Below, piece by piece: positions 45,201 to 57,224 of a stretch of DNA of 64,000 nt. The stretch's first letter is position 1; the number at the start of each line of letters is the position of its first letter. Below the pieces are notes generated by a model. It saw nothing but the letters and a program-made list of their open reading frames with translations. It was not told the DNA's origin and made no database searches. The position numbers and the translations under genes are program-made. The DNA is from Aurantiacibacter suaedae (GTDB lineage: Bacteria; Pseudomonadota; Alphaproteobacteria; Sphingomonadales; Sphingomonadaceae). The stretch is from the NCBI RefSeq assembly GCF_005434915.1, contig NZ_SKCG01000001.1, positions 186,001 through 250,000 of the forward strand, given 5' to 3'.

Positions 45201-45214
45201 GATCGCCAGGTTTC

Positions 45215-45542
45215 AGGAACCTCGGCGCGAGCTTTCTGTTATAGAAGGCAAGCAAGCTGCCGCGCTTGACGCGCTATGCAGCGGTTGCCCGGTCCAGCAC
45301 CGGGCGGGAGACATTTCCGGCGGATTTCTTCGCCGGAATACCTGGGTTATCGGAGGCAGATTCCATCGTCTCGACGACTGCGAGAGAGGTTTTGTGGAAA
45401 CAGCGCCACAGGTGCGGTTTTAGCCGCCCATTTTCACTTGCAGTTCATTCTGTGCGGACTATATGCGCGCTTCCGCTGCCCCAAGGGATTCCCACCGCAA
45501 GGCAGCTTCTTGTCGGTTTAGAGCCTTAGGGGGTCCCTTGAA
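45215..45542 (+). ncRNA. speF leader: Structured 5' leader of the ornithine decarboxylase gene, candidate speF RNA motif
   Basis: About 330 bases of gene-free sequence directly ahead of an ornithine decarboxylase-type gene. It contains at least two perfect hairpins: CCCGGT (45288-45293) with ACCGGG (45299-45304), and TTCCGGCG (45315-45322) with CGCCGGAA (45331-45338). The speF motif (Rfam family described by Corbino and co-workers for alphaproteobacteria) occurs in exactly this place and size. I assign it from context and structure; I could not run a covariance search. It would make decarboxylase expression respond to ornithine or polyamine level. Confidence 0.5.
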
Positions 45543-46745
45543 TTGCACCATTTTCCTGACGCACGAGCTGTAGTCCAGGCCCTTTCGCCGGACGAACCCG
45601 TCATTCTGACGCGGCCCAAGGCGGCTGCGCGGGCGGCGCGTTTCTTTGTCGAGAACTTCCCCGGCACCGCGATGTATGCGGTAAAGGCGAATCCCTCGCC
45701 AGATCTTATCCGCATCCTGTGGGAGAACGGCGTCACCCATTACGACGTCGCCTCGATTGGCGAGGTGCGCATGGTGCGCGCCGTGCTGCCGCAGGCCGAG
45801 CTGTGCTTCATGCACCCGGTGAAGACCGCGAGCGCCGTGCGCGAGGCCTATTTCACCCACGGCGTGCGTACCTTCAGCCTCGATACCATCGAAGAGCTGG
45901 GCAAGGTGGTGAAGGCCACAACTGATGAGAACGGCAAGGCAGCTGAAGACCTGCGTCTGCTGGTCCGTCTGCGCGTCTCGTCCGAGCATTCGGAGCTGTC
46001 GCTGGCGGCCAAGTTCGGGGTCGATCTCGTCGATGCCGCGCCGCTGCTGCAGGCCACCCGCCAGCATTGCGACGCGCTGGGCATCTGCTTCCACGTGGGC
46101 AGCCAGGCGATGACGCCGTTTGCCTATGTCCAGGCGCTCGAACGCGTGCGCGCGGCGATTGCCGAGGCTGCGGTGACCGTCGACATTATCGATGTCGGCG
46201 GCGGGTTCCCCTCGTCCTACCCGGGCATGGAGCCGCCCCCGCTGGAGGACTACTTCGCGCTCATCCATCGCCATTTCGAGGCGCTGCCGATTTCCTATTC
46301 GGCAGAGCTGTGGGGCGAACCGGGCCGCGCGCTGTGTGCCGAATATTCGTCGATCATCGTCAAGGTGGAGAAGCGCCGCGGCGACGAGCTGTTCATTAAC
46401 GACGGCGCCTATGGCGCGCTGTTCGATGCCGCGCATGTGGCCTGGCGCTTCCCGGTGCGTGCGCTGGAGGACGACCTCACTCAGCCGCTCGCCGAGTTTG
46501 CCTTCTATGGCCCCACCTGCGACGATGCCGACTTCATGAAAGGCCCGTTCCTTCTGCCGGAGGATATCCAGTCGGGCGACTTCATCGAGATCGGGATGCT
46601 CGGCGCTTATGGTGCGGCCATGAAGACCGGGTTCAACGGCTTTGGCGCGGTGGAAGCCTCGGTGGTCGACGACGAGCCGATGGCAAGCCTTTACCTCGGC
46701 CGCAAGGACGAGCGGGTCTCCGACAACGTGGTGAGCCTGCGCTGA
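45543..46745 (+). CDS. Ornithine/lysine decarboxylase family, type III PLP enzyme
   Basis: 400 residues, alanine-racemase-fold decarboxylase. The PLP Lys is in AMYAVKANPSPDLI; the phosphate-binding glycines are in IIDVGGGFPSSYPG; WGEPGRALCAEYSS holds the Glu and Arg of the site; the C-terminal catalytic Cys is in YGPTCDDAD. Family members make putrescine from ornithine, and some use lysine or diaminopimelate. The polyamine neighbour upstream and the long leader favour ornithine decarboxylase. Start is TTG 45543, preceded by AGGGGGTC; no ATG lies nearby in frame. Confidence 0.88.
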   Translation: MHHFPDARAVVQALSPDEPVILTRPKAAARAARFFVENFPGTAMYAVKANPSPDLIRILWENGVTHYDVASIGEVRMVRAVLPQAELCFMHPVKTASAVREAYFTHGVRTFSLDTIEELGKVVKATTDENGKAAEDLRLLVRLRVSSEHSELSLAAKFGVDLVDAAPLLQATRQHCDALGICFHVGSQAMTPFAYVQALERVRAAIAEAAVTVDIIDVGGGFPSSYPGMEPPPLEDYFALIHRHFEALPISYSAELWGEPGRALCAEYSSIIVKVEKRRGDELFINDGAYGALFDAAHVAWRFPVRALEDDLTQPLAEFAFYGPTCDDADFMKGPFLLPEDIQSGDFIEIGMLGAYGAAMKTGFNGFGAVEASVVDDEPMASLYLGRKDERVSDNVVSLR

Positions 46746-46868
46746 GTCCGGAGGGCCAGCGTAAGCAATTCAAAAATAGCTTACCGTTATGGGACGATAT
46801 TATTTGTCCGCTTAGCCGCGAGCGACCTGCGTTTTACGCGCAGGCGAAACGTTGTTGCTGGAGTTAGC

Positions 46869-47933
46869 ATGATTCGTAACAAGTGCCTTGCCACCTCGGC
46901 CCTGATCGCCGGTGCAGTGATGTGTTCGACCGCCGCGCTGGCGGATGTGCCCGTTGGCACCGATGTGCTGCGCGAATGGAACCTCGTGGTTCTTGGCGAT
47001 CTCACCTCCTCGTCAGAGGTCGAGGGCCGCACCTTCGTTGGCGGGAACCTCAGCGGCAATTCGTCGAACTACAACATCATGCCCGACGAGGCCTCGCCGA
47101 ACGGCCAGCCCGGGCTGATCGTGGTCGGGAATGTGACCGGCGGGCACAAGAACCTCAACAACGGGTCAGGCGCGATCGTCGGCGGCAATGTCGAAAGCGG
47201 GTTCAACCTTAACGGCCAGCAGACCGTGCAGGTGGGCGGCACGCTGTCGAACACCAACATCAACAGCAACGTCGTCACCAGCGGCATCGGTGCGAGCGAT
47301 CCTGGCTTCGTGCAGAACCTTAAACAGGATGCGAGCTTGCTTGAGAGCAGTATGCTCAACCTGTCGCAGGACCTTAAGGGGCTTTCCGGAAACAGCACGA
47401 TGCAGATTTCGGGCAACCGGGGCATCTTCAATGCGACCCCCGATGCCGACGGGCTGGCGGTGTTCACGATCGATGCGGCCGACCTTGCCGCGATTGGCGA
47501 GATCGACTTCAAGCGCAACGGGGCCGAGACGGTGGTGGTCAACGTCACTGGCTCGTCGGCTGTGCTGAACGACAACTTCCTCGGCGGCACGCAGGAGCTG
47601 GGCGAGAACGTGATCTGGAACTTCCCGGATGCCACCGATCTCGAGTTCACCACAGCGTTCGGCGGCTCGGTGCTCGCACCCAAGGCCAAGGCGAAGACGG
47701 CCAACTATATCGAAGGCTCCGCCGTGTTCGGCAGCCTGACACAGAACGGCGAAATGCACGTGGGTACCTATAAGGGCGGCTACACTCCGCCGAGCAATCC
47801 GGGCACGCCTCCGGGTGGTTCGTCCTCGTCGAGCGGTGGCACGCCAGTGCCCGAGCCGGGCGTTCTGGGGCTATTCGGGGCGGCGCTTGCGGGTCTGTTT
47901 TTCATGCGCCGTCGGCGTCGACAGAAAGCCTGA
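46869..47933 (+). CDS. Choice-of-anchor A family surface protein with PEP-CTERM sorting signal
   Basis: 354 residues. A signal peptide (CLATSALIAGAVMCSTAALA) leads to the choice-of-anchor A domain (WNLVVLGDLTSSSEVEGRTF; GGNLSGNSSNYN; AIVGGNVESGFNLNGQQTV). A Pro/Ser/Gly linker precedes the C-terminal PEP-CTERM signal: VPEPG, a hydrophobic helix (LGLFGAALAGLFFM) and the Arg cluster RRRRRQKA. Exosortase would cut at this signal and export the protein to the surface, often with exopolysaccharide. No exosortase is in the window. It is followed by a strong terminator. Confidence 0.93.
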   Translation: MIRNKCLATSALIAGAVMCSTAALADVPVGTDVLREWNLVVLGDLTSSSEVEGRTFVGGNLSGNSSNYNIMPDEASPNGQPGLIVVGNVTGGHKNLNNGSGAIVGGNVESGFNLNGQQTVQVGGTLSNTNINSNVVTSGIGASDPGFVQNLKQDASLLESSMLNLSQDLKGLSGNSTMQISGNRGIFNATPDADGLAVFTIDAADLAAIGEIDFKRNGAETVVVNVTGSSAVLNDNFLGGTQELGENVIWNFPDATDLEFTTAFGGSVLAPKAKAKTANYIEGSAVFGSLTQNGEMHVGTYKGGYTPPSNPGTPPGGSSSSSGGTPVPEPGVLGLFGAALAGLFFMRRRRRQKA

Positions 47934-47954
47934 GCGTTTAGAGTGGCATCAAGC

Positions 47955-47990
47955 AAAAGGGGCGGCCTCCAGCAGGAGGTCGCCCCTTTT
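47955..47990. terminator. Strong bidirectional intrinsic terminator
   Basis: AAAAGGGGCG(G)CCTCC and GGAGG(T)CGCCCCTTTT form a near-perfect 15-bp stem with an AGCA loop, flanked by A and T runs, 22 bases after the PEP-CTERM gene and 36 bases beyond the hemA stop. The A/T flanks let it serve both converging genes. Confidence 0.92.
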
Positions 47991-48025
47991 GTTTGCCGAA
48001 TATCCGGCGCAAGACTGCCCGGCTG

Positions 48026-49246
48026 TCAGGCGGCGACGCGCAGTTGCAATTCGAGCCGATCCCAGATCTCGACCAGCGCCGTGGTCAGCTCGTCCATCAT
48101 TACCGCGGTGTGCGAGGGGCCGGGAGTGAACCGCAGCCGCTCCGTGCCGCGCGGCACAGTCGGGAAATTGATCGGCTGCACATAGACGCCGTATTCAGCG
48201 AGCAGGATGTCGGAAATCTTCTTCGCCCGCACCGGATCGCCGACCATCAGCGGAACGATGTGCGTGGTCGAATCCATCACCGGCAGCCCGGCATTGCGGA
48301 ACTTTGCCTTCAGCAGTGCGGCGGCGGCCTGCTGGCCATCGCGCTCGGCGCTCGATTGCTTGAGGTGCTTCACCGAAGCGAGCACACCGGCCGCCAGCAC
48401 TGGACTGATCGAGGTAGTGAAGATGAAGCCGGGGGCGTAGGAGCGGATGCAGTCGATAATGCGCGTGTCAGCAGCGATATAGCCGCCCATTACGCCAAAG
48501 GCCTTGCCCAGCGTACCCTCGATGATGTCGATCCGGTGCGCGGCTTCGTCACGCTCCGAAATGCCGCCGCCGCGGTTGCCGTACATGCCTACCGCGTGGA
48601 CCTCGTCGATATAGGTGAGGGCGCCGTATTTCTCGGCCAGATCGCAGATGGCGTGGATCGGGGCCACGTCGCCGTCCATCGAATAGACGCTTTCGAAAGC
48701 GATCAGCTTGGGCACGTCGGGCGATTCGGCGGCCAGCAGCTCTTCCAGGTGAGCGACATCGTTGTGCCGCCAGATGCGCTTTTCGCAGCCCGAATTGCGG
48801 ATCCCTGCGATCATGCTGGCGTGGTTCAATTCGTCGGAAAAGATCACGCAGCCGGGCAGCAACTTGCCCAGTGTGGAGAGCGTTGCGTCGTTCGAGACAT
48901 AGCCCGAGGTGAACAGCAGCGCGCCTTCCTTGCCGTGCAGATCGGCCAGTTCGCGCTCAAGCTCGATATGGTAGTGGGTGTTGCCGCCGATATTGCGCGT
49001 GCCGCCCGAGCCTGCGCCGACATCGTGCAGCGCCTCTTCCATGGCGGCGACGACCTTGGGGTGCTGGCCCATCGCAAGATAGTCGTTCGAGCACCATACG
49101 GTGATCGGCTTGGGGCCGTTGTGCCCGGCAAAACAGCGCGCATTGGGAAAGGCACCCTTGTTGCGCAGGATGTCGATGAAGACGCGATAGCGACCCTCGC
49201 CGTGGAGACGGTCAATCGCCTGGTCGAAGATATGATTGTAGTTCAG
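48026..49246 (-). CDS. hemA: 5-aminolevulinate synthase (C4 pathway)
   Basis: 406 residues from the conserved [12 protein letters not shown], almost the length of Rhodobacter HemA (about 407). It condenses glycine and succinyl-CoA, the first step of tetrapyrrole synthesis in alphaproteobacteria. Signatures: [46 protein letters not shown] and the PLP Lys in [16 protein letters not shown]. The codon at the family's usual ATG is CTG here (49244-49246). Upstream in-frame GTG 49312 and TTG 49309 lack ribosome sites, so the start is uncertain. It ends against the shared terminator. Confidence 0.9.
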   Translation of the reverse strand: MNYNHIFDQAIDRLHGEGRYRVFIDILRNKGAFPNARCFAGHNGPKPITVWCSNDYLAMGQHPKVVAAMEEALHDVGAGSGGTRNIGGNTHYHIELERELADLHGKEGALLFTSGYVSNDATLSTLGKLLPGCVIFSDELNHASMIAGIRNSGCEKRIWRHNDVAHLEELLAAESPDVPKLIAFESVYSMDGDVAPIHAICDLAEKYGALTYIDEVHAVGMYGNRGGGISERDEAAHRIDIIEGTLGKAFGVMGGYIAADTRIIDCIRSYAPGFIFTTSISPVLAAGVLASVKHLKQSSAERDGQQAAAALLKAKFRNAGLPVMDSTTHIVPLMVGDPVRAKKISDILLAEYGVYVQPINFPTVPRGTERLRFTPGPSHTAVMMDELTTALVEIWDRLELQLRVAA

Positions 49247-49352
49247 CGTACCGGTCCGATCTGCGCCGCGCGCTTGGCTGCGGCAATCCTCATGCGCGGA
49301 ATTAGTCAACACAGCGTTATTTTGAAAGGGCGATGTTTGCGAAGGGTTCTCA

Positions 49353-50159
49353 TTACAACCTCGCAATTCTGCCAATTCCGTAATGCTGGAGAGCCCGATG
49401 GAGCGCGGTGTCATGGCTGGCGTCACCTGTAATGATTGCAAGATCGCTGTCAGGCCGCGTGAAGGCCTGACAGCGTGTGAGATAGGCGATGCGGCGAGCG
49501 ATTCCTTGCGCTCCATCAATAAACGCTACGTCCGCCCCGAATTCTTTCGCCAGTTCCTCGGTCAGCAGCGGGAAATGGGTGCAGGCGAGCACCACCGTAT
49601 CGATCCGCTCGCCGCCTGGTTGGCTGCGCAGCCCCGCAACGGCTGCGGCGATGGCCGCCGAGTCGGGCTGTTCGCCGCGCAGCTTTCGCTCGGCGGCGAC
49701 GACAAGTTCGGGCGCGGCATGGCGCAGGAGCGTCTTGCCTGTGGCAAACTGCGCTTCGAGTTGATCGACATAGGGCTGGCGGACTGTAGCCGCTGTGCCG
49801 AGCAAGCCGATAACCCCGCTCTGCGTGGTTTCGGCGGCGGGTTTGATCGCGGGCACGGTGCCGACAATCGGCGTTTCGAGCACTTCGCGCACCATGCCCA
49901 GCGCAATGGTCGAGGCGGTGTTGCACGCGATGCAGATCAGGCGCGGGTGATAGCGTTCCGCGAGTCGCCCCAGCAACCCGCATACGCGCGCGGCGATTTC
50001 GGCCTCGCTTTTGTCGCCATAGGGCAGGGCGGCGCTGTCGGCGACGTAGATATAGTGCGCTCCGGGCAGCAGCGCGCGCGTTTCGGCAAGCACGGTAAGC
50101 CCGCCGACGCCCGAGTCGAACATGAGAATGGGGGAGCTGTCGTGCACGCTTTTATCCAA
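49353..50159 (-). CDS. murI: Glutamate racemase
   Basis: 268 residues, interconverting L- and D-glutamate for peptidoglycan. Both catalytic cysteines are present: [13 protein letters not shown] and [11 protein letters not shown]. The N-terminal [12 protein letters not shown] and [12 protein letters not shown] loops are family signatures. The start is placed at TTG 50159, which has AGGACGG at proper spacing; GTG 50147 is the alternative and a longer frame to 50279 overlaps the plsY start. Divergent from plsY. Confidence 0.92.
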   Translation of the reverse strand: MDKSVHDSSPILMFDSGVGGLTVLAETRALLPGAHYIYVADSAALPYGDKSEAEIAARVCGLLGRLAERYHPRLICIACNTASTIALGMVREVLETPIVGTVPAIKPAAETTQSGVIGLLGTAATVRQPYVDQLEAQFATGKTLLRHAAPELVVAAERKLRGEQPDSAAIAAAVAGLRSQPGGERIDTVVLACTHFPLLTEELAKEFGADVAFIDGAQGIARRIAYLTRCQAFTRPDSDLAIITGDASHDTALHRALQHYGIGRIARL

Positions 50160-50260
50160 AACCGACCGTCCTGATCTTGTCGAAGGACTGCATTTTCTTC
50201 TAGCGCAGCGCATAAGACGTTGCGCGGGGGTTCGACAAGCGCGGCCCGAACGGAGTTGGT

Positions 50261-50872
50261 GTGGAACAAGTGCTCTCATTGCTGCTGGGATATGCTTTCG
50301 GCTCGATTCCGTTCGGGCTGCTGCTCGCCATGGCGGCGGGCAAGGGCGACATTCGGCAGATCGGCAGCGGCAATATCGGCGCGACCAATGTGCTGCGCAC
50401 CGGCTCCAAGGGGCTGGCGGCGGGCACGCTGCTGCTCGATCTGGCCAAGGGGCTGGCCCCGGTGCTGATCGCGCGCGCGCTGTTTGGCGAAAATGCCTCT
50501 CTTCCTGCCGGTGCTTTCGGCCCCGTGCCGTTGGCGGCGCTGGGTGCCGTGCTCGGACATTGCTTTCCCGTCTGGCTGAAGTTCAAGGGCGGAAAGGGCG
50601 TGGCGACCAACGCCGGGGTTGCCTTCGGCATCGGATGGCCGGTCGGGCTGGCCTATGCGCTGGTGTGGCTGGGGCTGCTGGCTACCGTGCGGATCAGCTC
50701 GGTCGCGGGAATGGGCGCTGTGCTGGCCGCGGTGCTGGCGGCGGCGCTGCTGGGCTATGATCGCTTCGTGCCGGTGTTGGCGCTGATTGGCGTGTTGGTG
50801 ATCTGGCTTCACCGCGCGAACATTGCCCGCATCAAAGCTGGAACTGAACCGAAGGTCGGCGGCAGAAAGTGA
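50261..50872 (+). CDS. plsY: Acyl-phosphate:glycerol-3-phosphate acyltransferase
   Basis: 203 residues, an inner-membrane acyltransferase that starts phospholipid synthesis. The three family motifs are present: GYAFGSIPFGLLLA, GSGNIGATNVLRTGSKG and FKGGKGVATNAGVAFGI, plus several TM segments. Start is GTG 50261 with CGGAG upstream. The stop overlaps dprA by four bases; plsY-dprA-topA is a conserved alphaproteobacterial order. Confidence 0.94.
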   Translation: MEQVLSLLLGYAFGSIPFGLLLAMAAGKGDIRQIGSGNIGATNVLRTGSKGLAAGTLLLDLAKGLAPVLIARALFGENASLPAGAFGPVPLAALGAVLGHCFPVWLKFKGGKGVATNAGVAFGIGWPVGLAYALVWLGLLATVRISSVAGMGAVLAAVLAAALLGYDRFVPVLALIGVLVIWLHRANIARIKAGTEPKVGGRK

Positions 50873-51981
50873 GCGAGGGGCGGCCTGCGTCACCCGCGCT
50901 CTCGCAGGCCGAGGCCTATGCCCGTATCCGCCTGCTGCGCTCGGCCAATGTCGGCCCGGTTTCCTATCGCCAGCTGCTGGCCCGCTACGGCAATGCCGAG
51001 GCCGCGCTGGAAGCTCTGCCGGACCTTGCCGCGCGGGGCCTCAAAAAGTCGTACCGGGTGGCGGCTCGCACCGCGGTGAGCGCCGAGATCGAGGCTGCGC
51101 GGGCGGCGGGCGCGCGCTACCTTTTTCACGACAGCGCCGATTATCCCCCGCTGCTGGCCGAACTGGAGAGCGCTCCGCCGATCCTCACCGCGCGCGGTGA
51201 TGCGTCGCTCGCGCACCGTCCGGCGGTGGCGATGGTGGGTGCGCGCAACGCCTCGGCGGCGGCGGTGAAGCTGGCGCGCGATCTGGCGCACGAGCTGGCG
51301 GGGGAGGGGTATGTCGTCGTATCCGGGCTGGCGCGCGGGATCGATGGGGCCTGCCACGAGGGCGCCATGCCCGCCACCATCGGCGTGATCGCCAGCGGGA
51401 TCGACATCGCCTATCCGCCGCAGCACGCGAAGTTGCAGGAACAGATCGCTAACGAGGGGCTGCTGTTGGCAGAACAACGCCCCGGCACCGAGCCGCGCGG
51501 CAGCCACTTCCCCTCGCGCAACCGTATCATCGCCGGTATCGCCGCCGGAACGCTGGTGGTAGAGGCGGCGCCCAAGTCGGGCTCGCTGATCACCGCGCGG
51601 CTTGCGGGTGAGGCGGGGCGCGAGGTGATGGCGATCCCAGGCTCGCCGCTCGACGCACGCAGCCACGGGTGCAACCAGCTGATCCGCGAGGGCGCGATCC
51701 TCGTGCAAAGCGCCGCAGACGTGATCGAACTGCTCTCCGGGTTCGACGGCAAACCCCGCTCCCACGTGCGCGAGCCCGAGCCGGACTTTGCCGCCGCACC
51801 GGATGACGAGATGCCAGCCCCCGACCTGGTCGACCTGCTCAGCACCGCCCCCGTCGCCATCGACGAACTGATCCGCCAGACCGGCTCCAGCCCCGGCGCG
51901 GTGCATATGGCGCTGCTTGAACTGGAGATTGCGGGGCACCTTGCGCGCCATGCCGGGGCAAAAGTCTCTCTGGCCGGATGA
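50869..51981 (+). CDS. dprA: DNA processing protein DprA
   Basis: 370 residues. An N-terminal SAM-like helical domain (AYARIRLLRSANVGPVSYRQ) precedes the Rossmann DprA/Smf domain (VAMVGARNASAAAVKLARDL; VVSGLARGIDGACHEGA; GSLITARLAGEAGREVMAIP; SHGCNQLIREGA). A C-terminal winged-helix-like domain follows (LLSTAPVAIDELIRQTG). It binds incoming single-stranded DNA and loads RecA during transformation. Start is GTG 50869, overlapping the plsY stop. Confidence 0.94.
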   Translation: MSEGRPASPALSQAEAYARIRLLRSANVGPVSYRQLLARYGNAEAALEALPDLAARGLKKSYRVAARTAVSAEIEAARAAGARYLFHDSADYPPLLAELESAPPILTARGDASLAHRPAVAMVGARNASAAAVKLARDLAHELAGEGYVVVSGLARGIDGACHEGAMPATIGVIASGIDIAYPPQHAKLQEQIANEGLLLAEQRPGTEPRGSHFPSRNRIIAGIAAGTLVVEAAPKSGSLITARLAGEAGREVMAIPGSPLDARSHGCNQLIREGAILVQSAADVIELLSGFDGKPRSHVREPEPDFAAAPDDEMPAPDLVDLLSTAPVAIDELIRQTGSSPGAVHMALLELEIAGHLARHAGAKVSLAG

Positions 51982-52074
51982 GGCAAGCCTCGCTAACTGC
52001 TGGCTTGACGCGAGGCCGCTAGCCGCACCACCCTCGCGCGTACGTACACGTGTAAGGGACTTACGGTTTTCTCC

Positions 52075-54645
<2,571 letters not shown>

Positions 54646-54925
54646 CGCGCCGGCGCGATGGTCTTCTACAGCGGCGTGCATGTGTCACAAGCGCCACGTG
54701 GAAGCCGCTGCCGCCCTTGAGCATTGCCCCGCTTAACACAAAGCGCTTGAAGCGCATTATGCCTCGCTGCGGCGTCAAGTTGACAGGCCGCCGTAAGTAG
54801 GGGGAACCTTGGGCTTTTTCCAAGGTTGTGGGCGCGGCAGTGTGTCAACTTTGTAAAGTTCAGGTGCGAAAAGAACAATTGGCGATCAGCTTGCCTTTCT
54901 TCGCAGTTGCACACAAGTGGGGCGG
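54646..54925. promoter_or_regulatory. topA-exporter intergenic region with stem-loop and palindromic operator candidate
   Basis: 280 bases with no gene. AACCTTGG (54805-54812) and CCAAGGTT (54820-54827) enclose GCTTTTT, a perfect 8-bp hairpin. Downstream, AACTTT-GT-AAAGTT (54847-54860) is a perfect dyad about 66 bases ahead of the exporter start, the kind of site a MarR, TetR or LysR-type regulator would use; no such regulator gene is adjacent. Confidence 0.5.
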
Positions 54926-56326
54926 ATGGATCAAATGAGCTCAGTCGCACGCGCCCGCGAGGCCGCAGCCAGCGAAGACGGACTGCCGCTTCCGCGCCGG
55001 ATCTGGGCGATTGTCGCCATCAGCCTGGGCACCAGCCTGCTGGTGATCGACGGGGCAATCCCCACTGTGGCGCTGCCGACCATCGCTCGCGATCTGGGTG
55101 TTTCCAGCGCGTTGGTGACCAATGTTATCACCGTTTATCAGCTCGTCCTGGTCATGTTGCTGCTGCCGTTCTCCTCGCTTGGGGACAGGCTCGGCCACCG
55201 TACGCTTTATCAGTATGGGCAGGGCGTGTTCATGGTCGCCTCGGGGCTATGCTATTTCGCCGACAACTTCGTGCTGCTGCTCGTATTGCGCGGTGCGCAA
55301 GCGGTGGGCGCGGCGATGGCGCTGAGCGTTTCGGCAGCGATGTTGCGGCAGATTTATCCGTCGACCAAACTCGGCACTGGGCTGGGCGTCAACTCGGTAA
55401 TCGTGGCCAGCTCGGCGGCGTTAGCGCCGACCTTGGGCGGTTACATCGTCGGCCACACCGATTGGCATCTGGTGTTCGTGGTCGCCGTGCCATTTGCCAT
55501 CGTATCGCTGATAATCGGACGGGCCCTGCCGGAGCCGGTTCGCCTTAACCGGCGCAGCGAGCTGGTCTCGGGCGTATGGAGCGCGCTATCGATGTTGCTG
55601 CTGGTGGGCGGGCTGCAATTGGGAACGCATGGGAGCGTGGTGGTCGGCATCGCAGTAATTGCCGCTGGCATCGTGTCCACCGCGATGCTGGTGCGCCGTG
55701 AACGCCAGCGCGCAACGCCGGTTCTGCCGGTTGACCTGTTGGCAAGGCCCGTGATCGGGCTTTCCGCGCTGGCGGCGATGGCTTGCTTCGTATCGTCGGG
55801 CGCGCTGATGCTGTCGCTGCCGTTCCGGCTTGAGACCGGCATGGGCTACGATCCGCAGGTCGTGGGCACGCTGTTGCTGCCGTTCCCGCTCACCATGCTG
55901 GTGGTCTCGCCGGTGGCGGGCTGGGTGTCTGACCGGGTGGCGCCGACGAAGCTTGGCGTTGCGGGCATGGCCATTGCGATCATTGGCCTGCTGTTGCTGG
56001 CCACGATGGGCGACGAGCCGGGAATATTCGGCATCTGCTGGCGCCTCTCGTTCACGGCGGTGGGATTCGGCCTGTTTTTCAGCCCCAATTCGCGCCTGAT
56101 GATCGGGCGCGCCCCGCGCGAGCGGGCAGCGGCAGCGGGCGGACTGCTCAGCACCTCGCGCCTGTTCGGGCAGACCCTGGCCGCGGTACTCGTCGGTATC
56201 CTGCTTCAGGCCGGTTTCGGCCAAAGCCCCGTCCCGCTCTATGCGGCATGTGCGCTGGCGGTGGTGGCGGCGATCTGTTCGCTCGCGCGCTATCGCACCG
56301 TGTTCCCCTCGCGCGCCGCTACTTGA
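54926..56326 (+). CDS. MFS transporter, DHA2 (EmrB/QacA-like) family
   Basis: 466 residues with about 14 hydrophobic segments. TM1 contains LVIDGAIPTVALPTIARDLG, the DHA2 signature, and ALVTNVITVYQLVLVMLLLP follows as TM2. DRLGHRTLYQYGQ is the loop 2-3 motif. Likely a proton-driven multidrug or metabolite exporter of the inner membrane. Starts at GTG 54917 or ATG 54935 are alternatives. Its 3' end overlaps era by eight bases, tail to tail. Confidence 0.88.
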   Translation: MDQMSSVARAREAAASEDGLPLPRRIWAIVAISLGTSLLVIDGAIPTVALPTIARDLGVSSALVTNVITVYQLVLVMLLLPFSSLGDRLGHRTLYQYGQGVFMVASGLCYFADNFVLLLVLRGAQAVGAAMALSVSAAMLRQIYPSTKLGTGLGVNSVIVASSAALAPTLGGYIVGHTDWHLVFVVAVPFAIVSLIIGRALPEPVRLNRRSELVSGVWSALSMLLLVGGLQLGTHGSVVVGIAVIAAGIVSTAMLVRRERQRATPVLPVDLLARPVIGLSALAAMACFVSSGALMLSLPFRLETGMGYDPQVVGTLLLPFPLTMLVVSPVAGWVSDRVAPTKLGVAGMAIAIIGLLLLATMGDEPGIFGICWRLSFTAVGFGLFFSPNSRLMIGRAPRERAAAAGGLLSTSRLFGQTLAAVLVGILLQAGFGQSPVPLYAACALAVVAAICSLARYRTVFPSRAAT

Positions 56327-57224
56327 CCCAGTCGAGCCCGATTTCTTCGAAGATCTCGCGGCTTTCTGACCACTTCTCGTCCACCTTCACATGGATGAAC
56401 AGGTGGACCTTCACGCCGAGGATCTCGGCCAGTTCGGCCCGCGCAGCCTCGCCGATGGCCTTCAACTTGCTGCCACCCTTGCCGAGAACAATGCCCTTCT
56501 GACTGTCACGCGCGATCACGATCTGCTGGTGGATTTCCACCGATCCATCGGGCCTGGTCTGATAGCTTTCGGGCCGCACGGCGCTGTCGTAGGGCAGCTC
56601 CTCGTGCAACTGGCGGTAAAGCTGTTCGCGGGTCACTTCGGTGGCCAGCAGCCGCTCGCTCGCGTCAGACACCTGATCTTCGGGATAGTGCCAGACGCCT
56701 TCGGGCATCAGTGAGGCCAAATGCGCCTTCAGTTCGGGCACCCCGTCGCCGGTCAGCGCCGAGACGAAGAAGACCTCGGCAAAGTCGGCCATCTCGTTCA
56801 GCTCTTGGGCCAGCGCCAGCAGCGGCTCCTTCTTCGATACGTCGACCTTGTTCAGCACCAGATACTTGCGCTCAGGGCGGCCCTTGAGGTTCTCGAGCAG
56901 CGGGATCAGCTCGTGCCGCCGCTGCTTGACCGGGTCGACAATCAGCAGCACCGCATCGGCCTCCACCGCGCCTTCCCACGCCGCCGACACCATCGCCCGA
57001 TCGAGCCGCCGCTTCGGCGCGAAAATGCCGGGGGTGTCGACGAGGATCATCTGCACCTCGTCGTGCAGTGCAATGCCGAGCATCCGCGCGCGGGTGGTCT
57101 GCGCTTTGGCGCTGGTGATGGCGACCTTCTGGCCAACCAGCTGATTAACGAGCGTCGACTTGCCCGCATTTGGCGCGCCGATCACGGCTACGAGGCCGCA
57201 CTTCTGGGGAGCCTGATCGCTCAT
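56319..57224 (-). CDS. era: GTPase Era
   Basis: 301 residues. The GTPase domain has G1 AVIGAPNAGKSTLVNQLVG, G3 ILVDTPGIFAP and G4 VLNKVDVSKK. The C-terminal KH domain (VLGKGGSKLKAIGEAARAEL) binds the 3' end of 16S rRNA. Essential for 30S maturation. It is the last gene of the lepB-rnc-era operon and its ATG overlaps the rnc stop by four bases. Confidence 0.96.
   Translation of the reverse strand: MSDQAPQKCGLVAVIGAPNAGKSTLVNQLVGQKVAITSAKAQTTRARMLGIALHDEVQMILVDTPGIFAPKRRLDRAMVSAAWEGAVEADAVLLIVDPVKQRRHELIPLLENLKGRPERKYLVLNKVDVSKKEPLLALAQELNEMADFAEVFFVSALTGDGVPELKAHLASLMPEGVWHYPEDQVSDASERLLATEVTREQLYRQLHEELPYDSAVRPESYQTRPDGSVEIHQQIVIARDSQKGIVLGKGGSKLKAIGEAARAELAEILGVKVHLFIHVKVDEKWSESREIFEEIGLDWVK

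Noticed and set aside
45145..45423. 92-codon frame in the gap before the decarboxylase
   Set aside because: Runs straight through the strong terminator hairpin and the structured leader, with no ribosome site.
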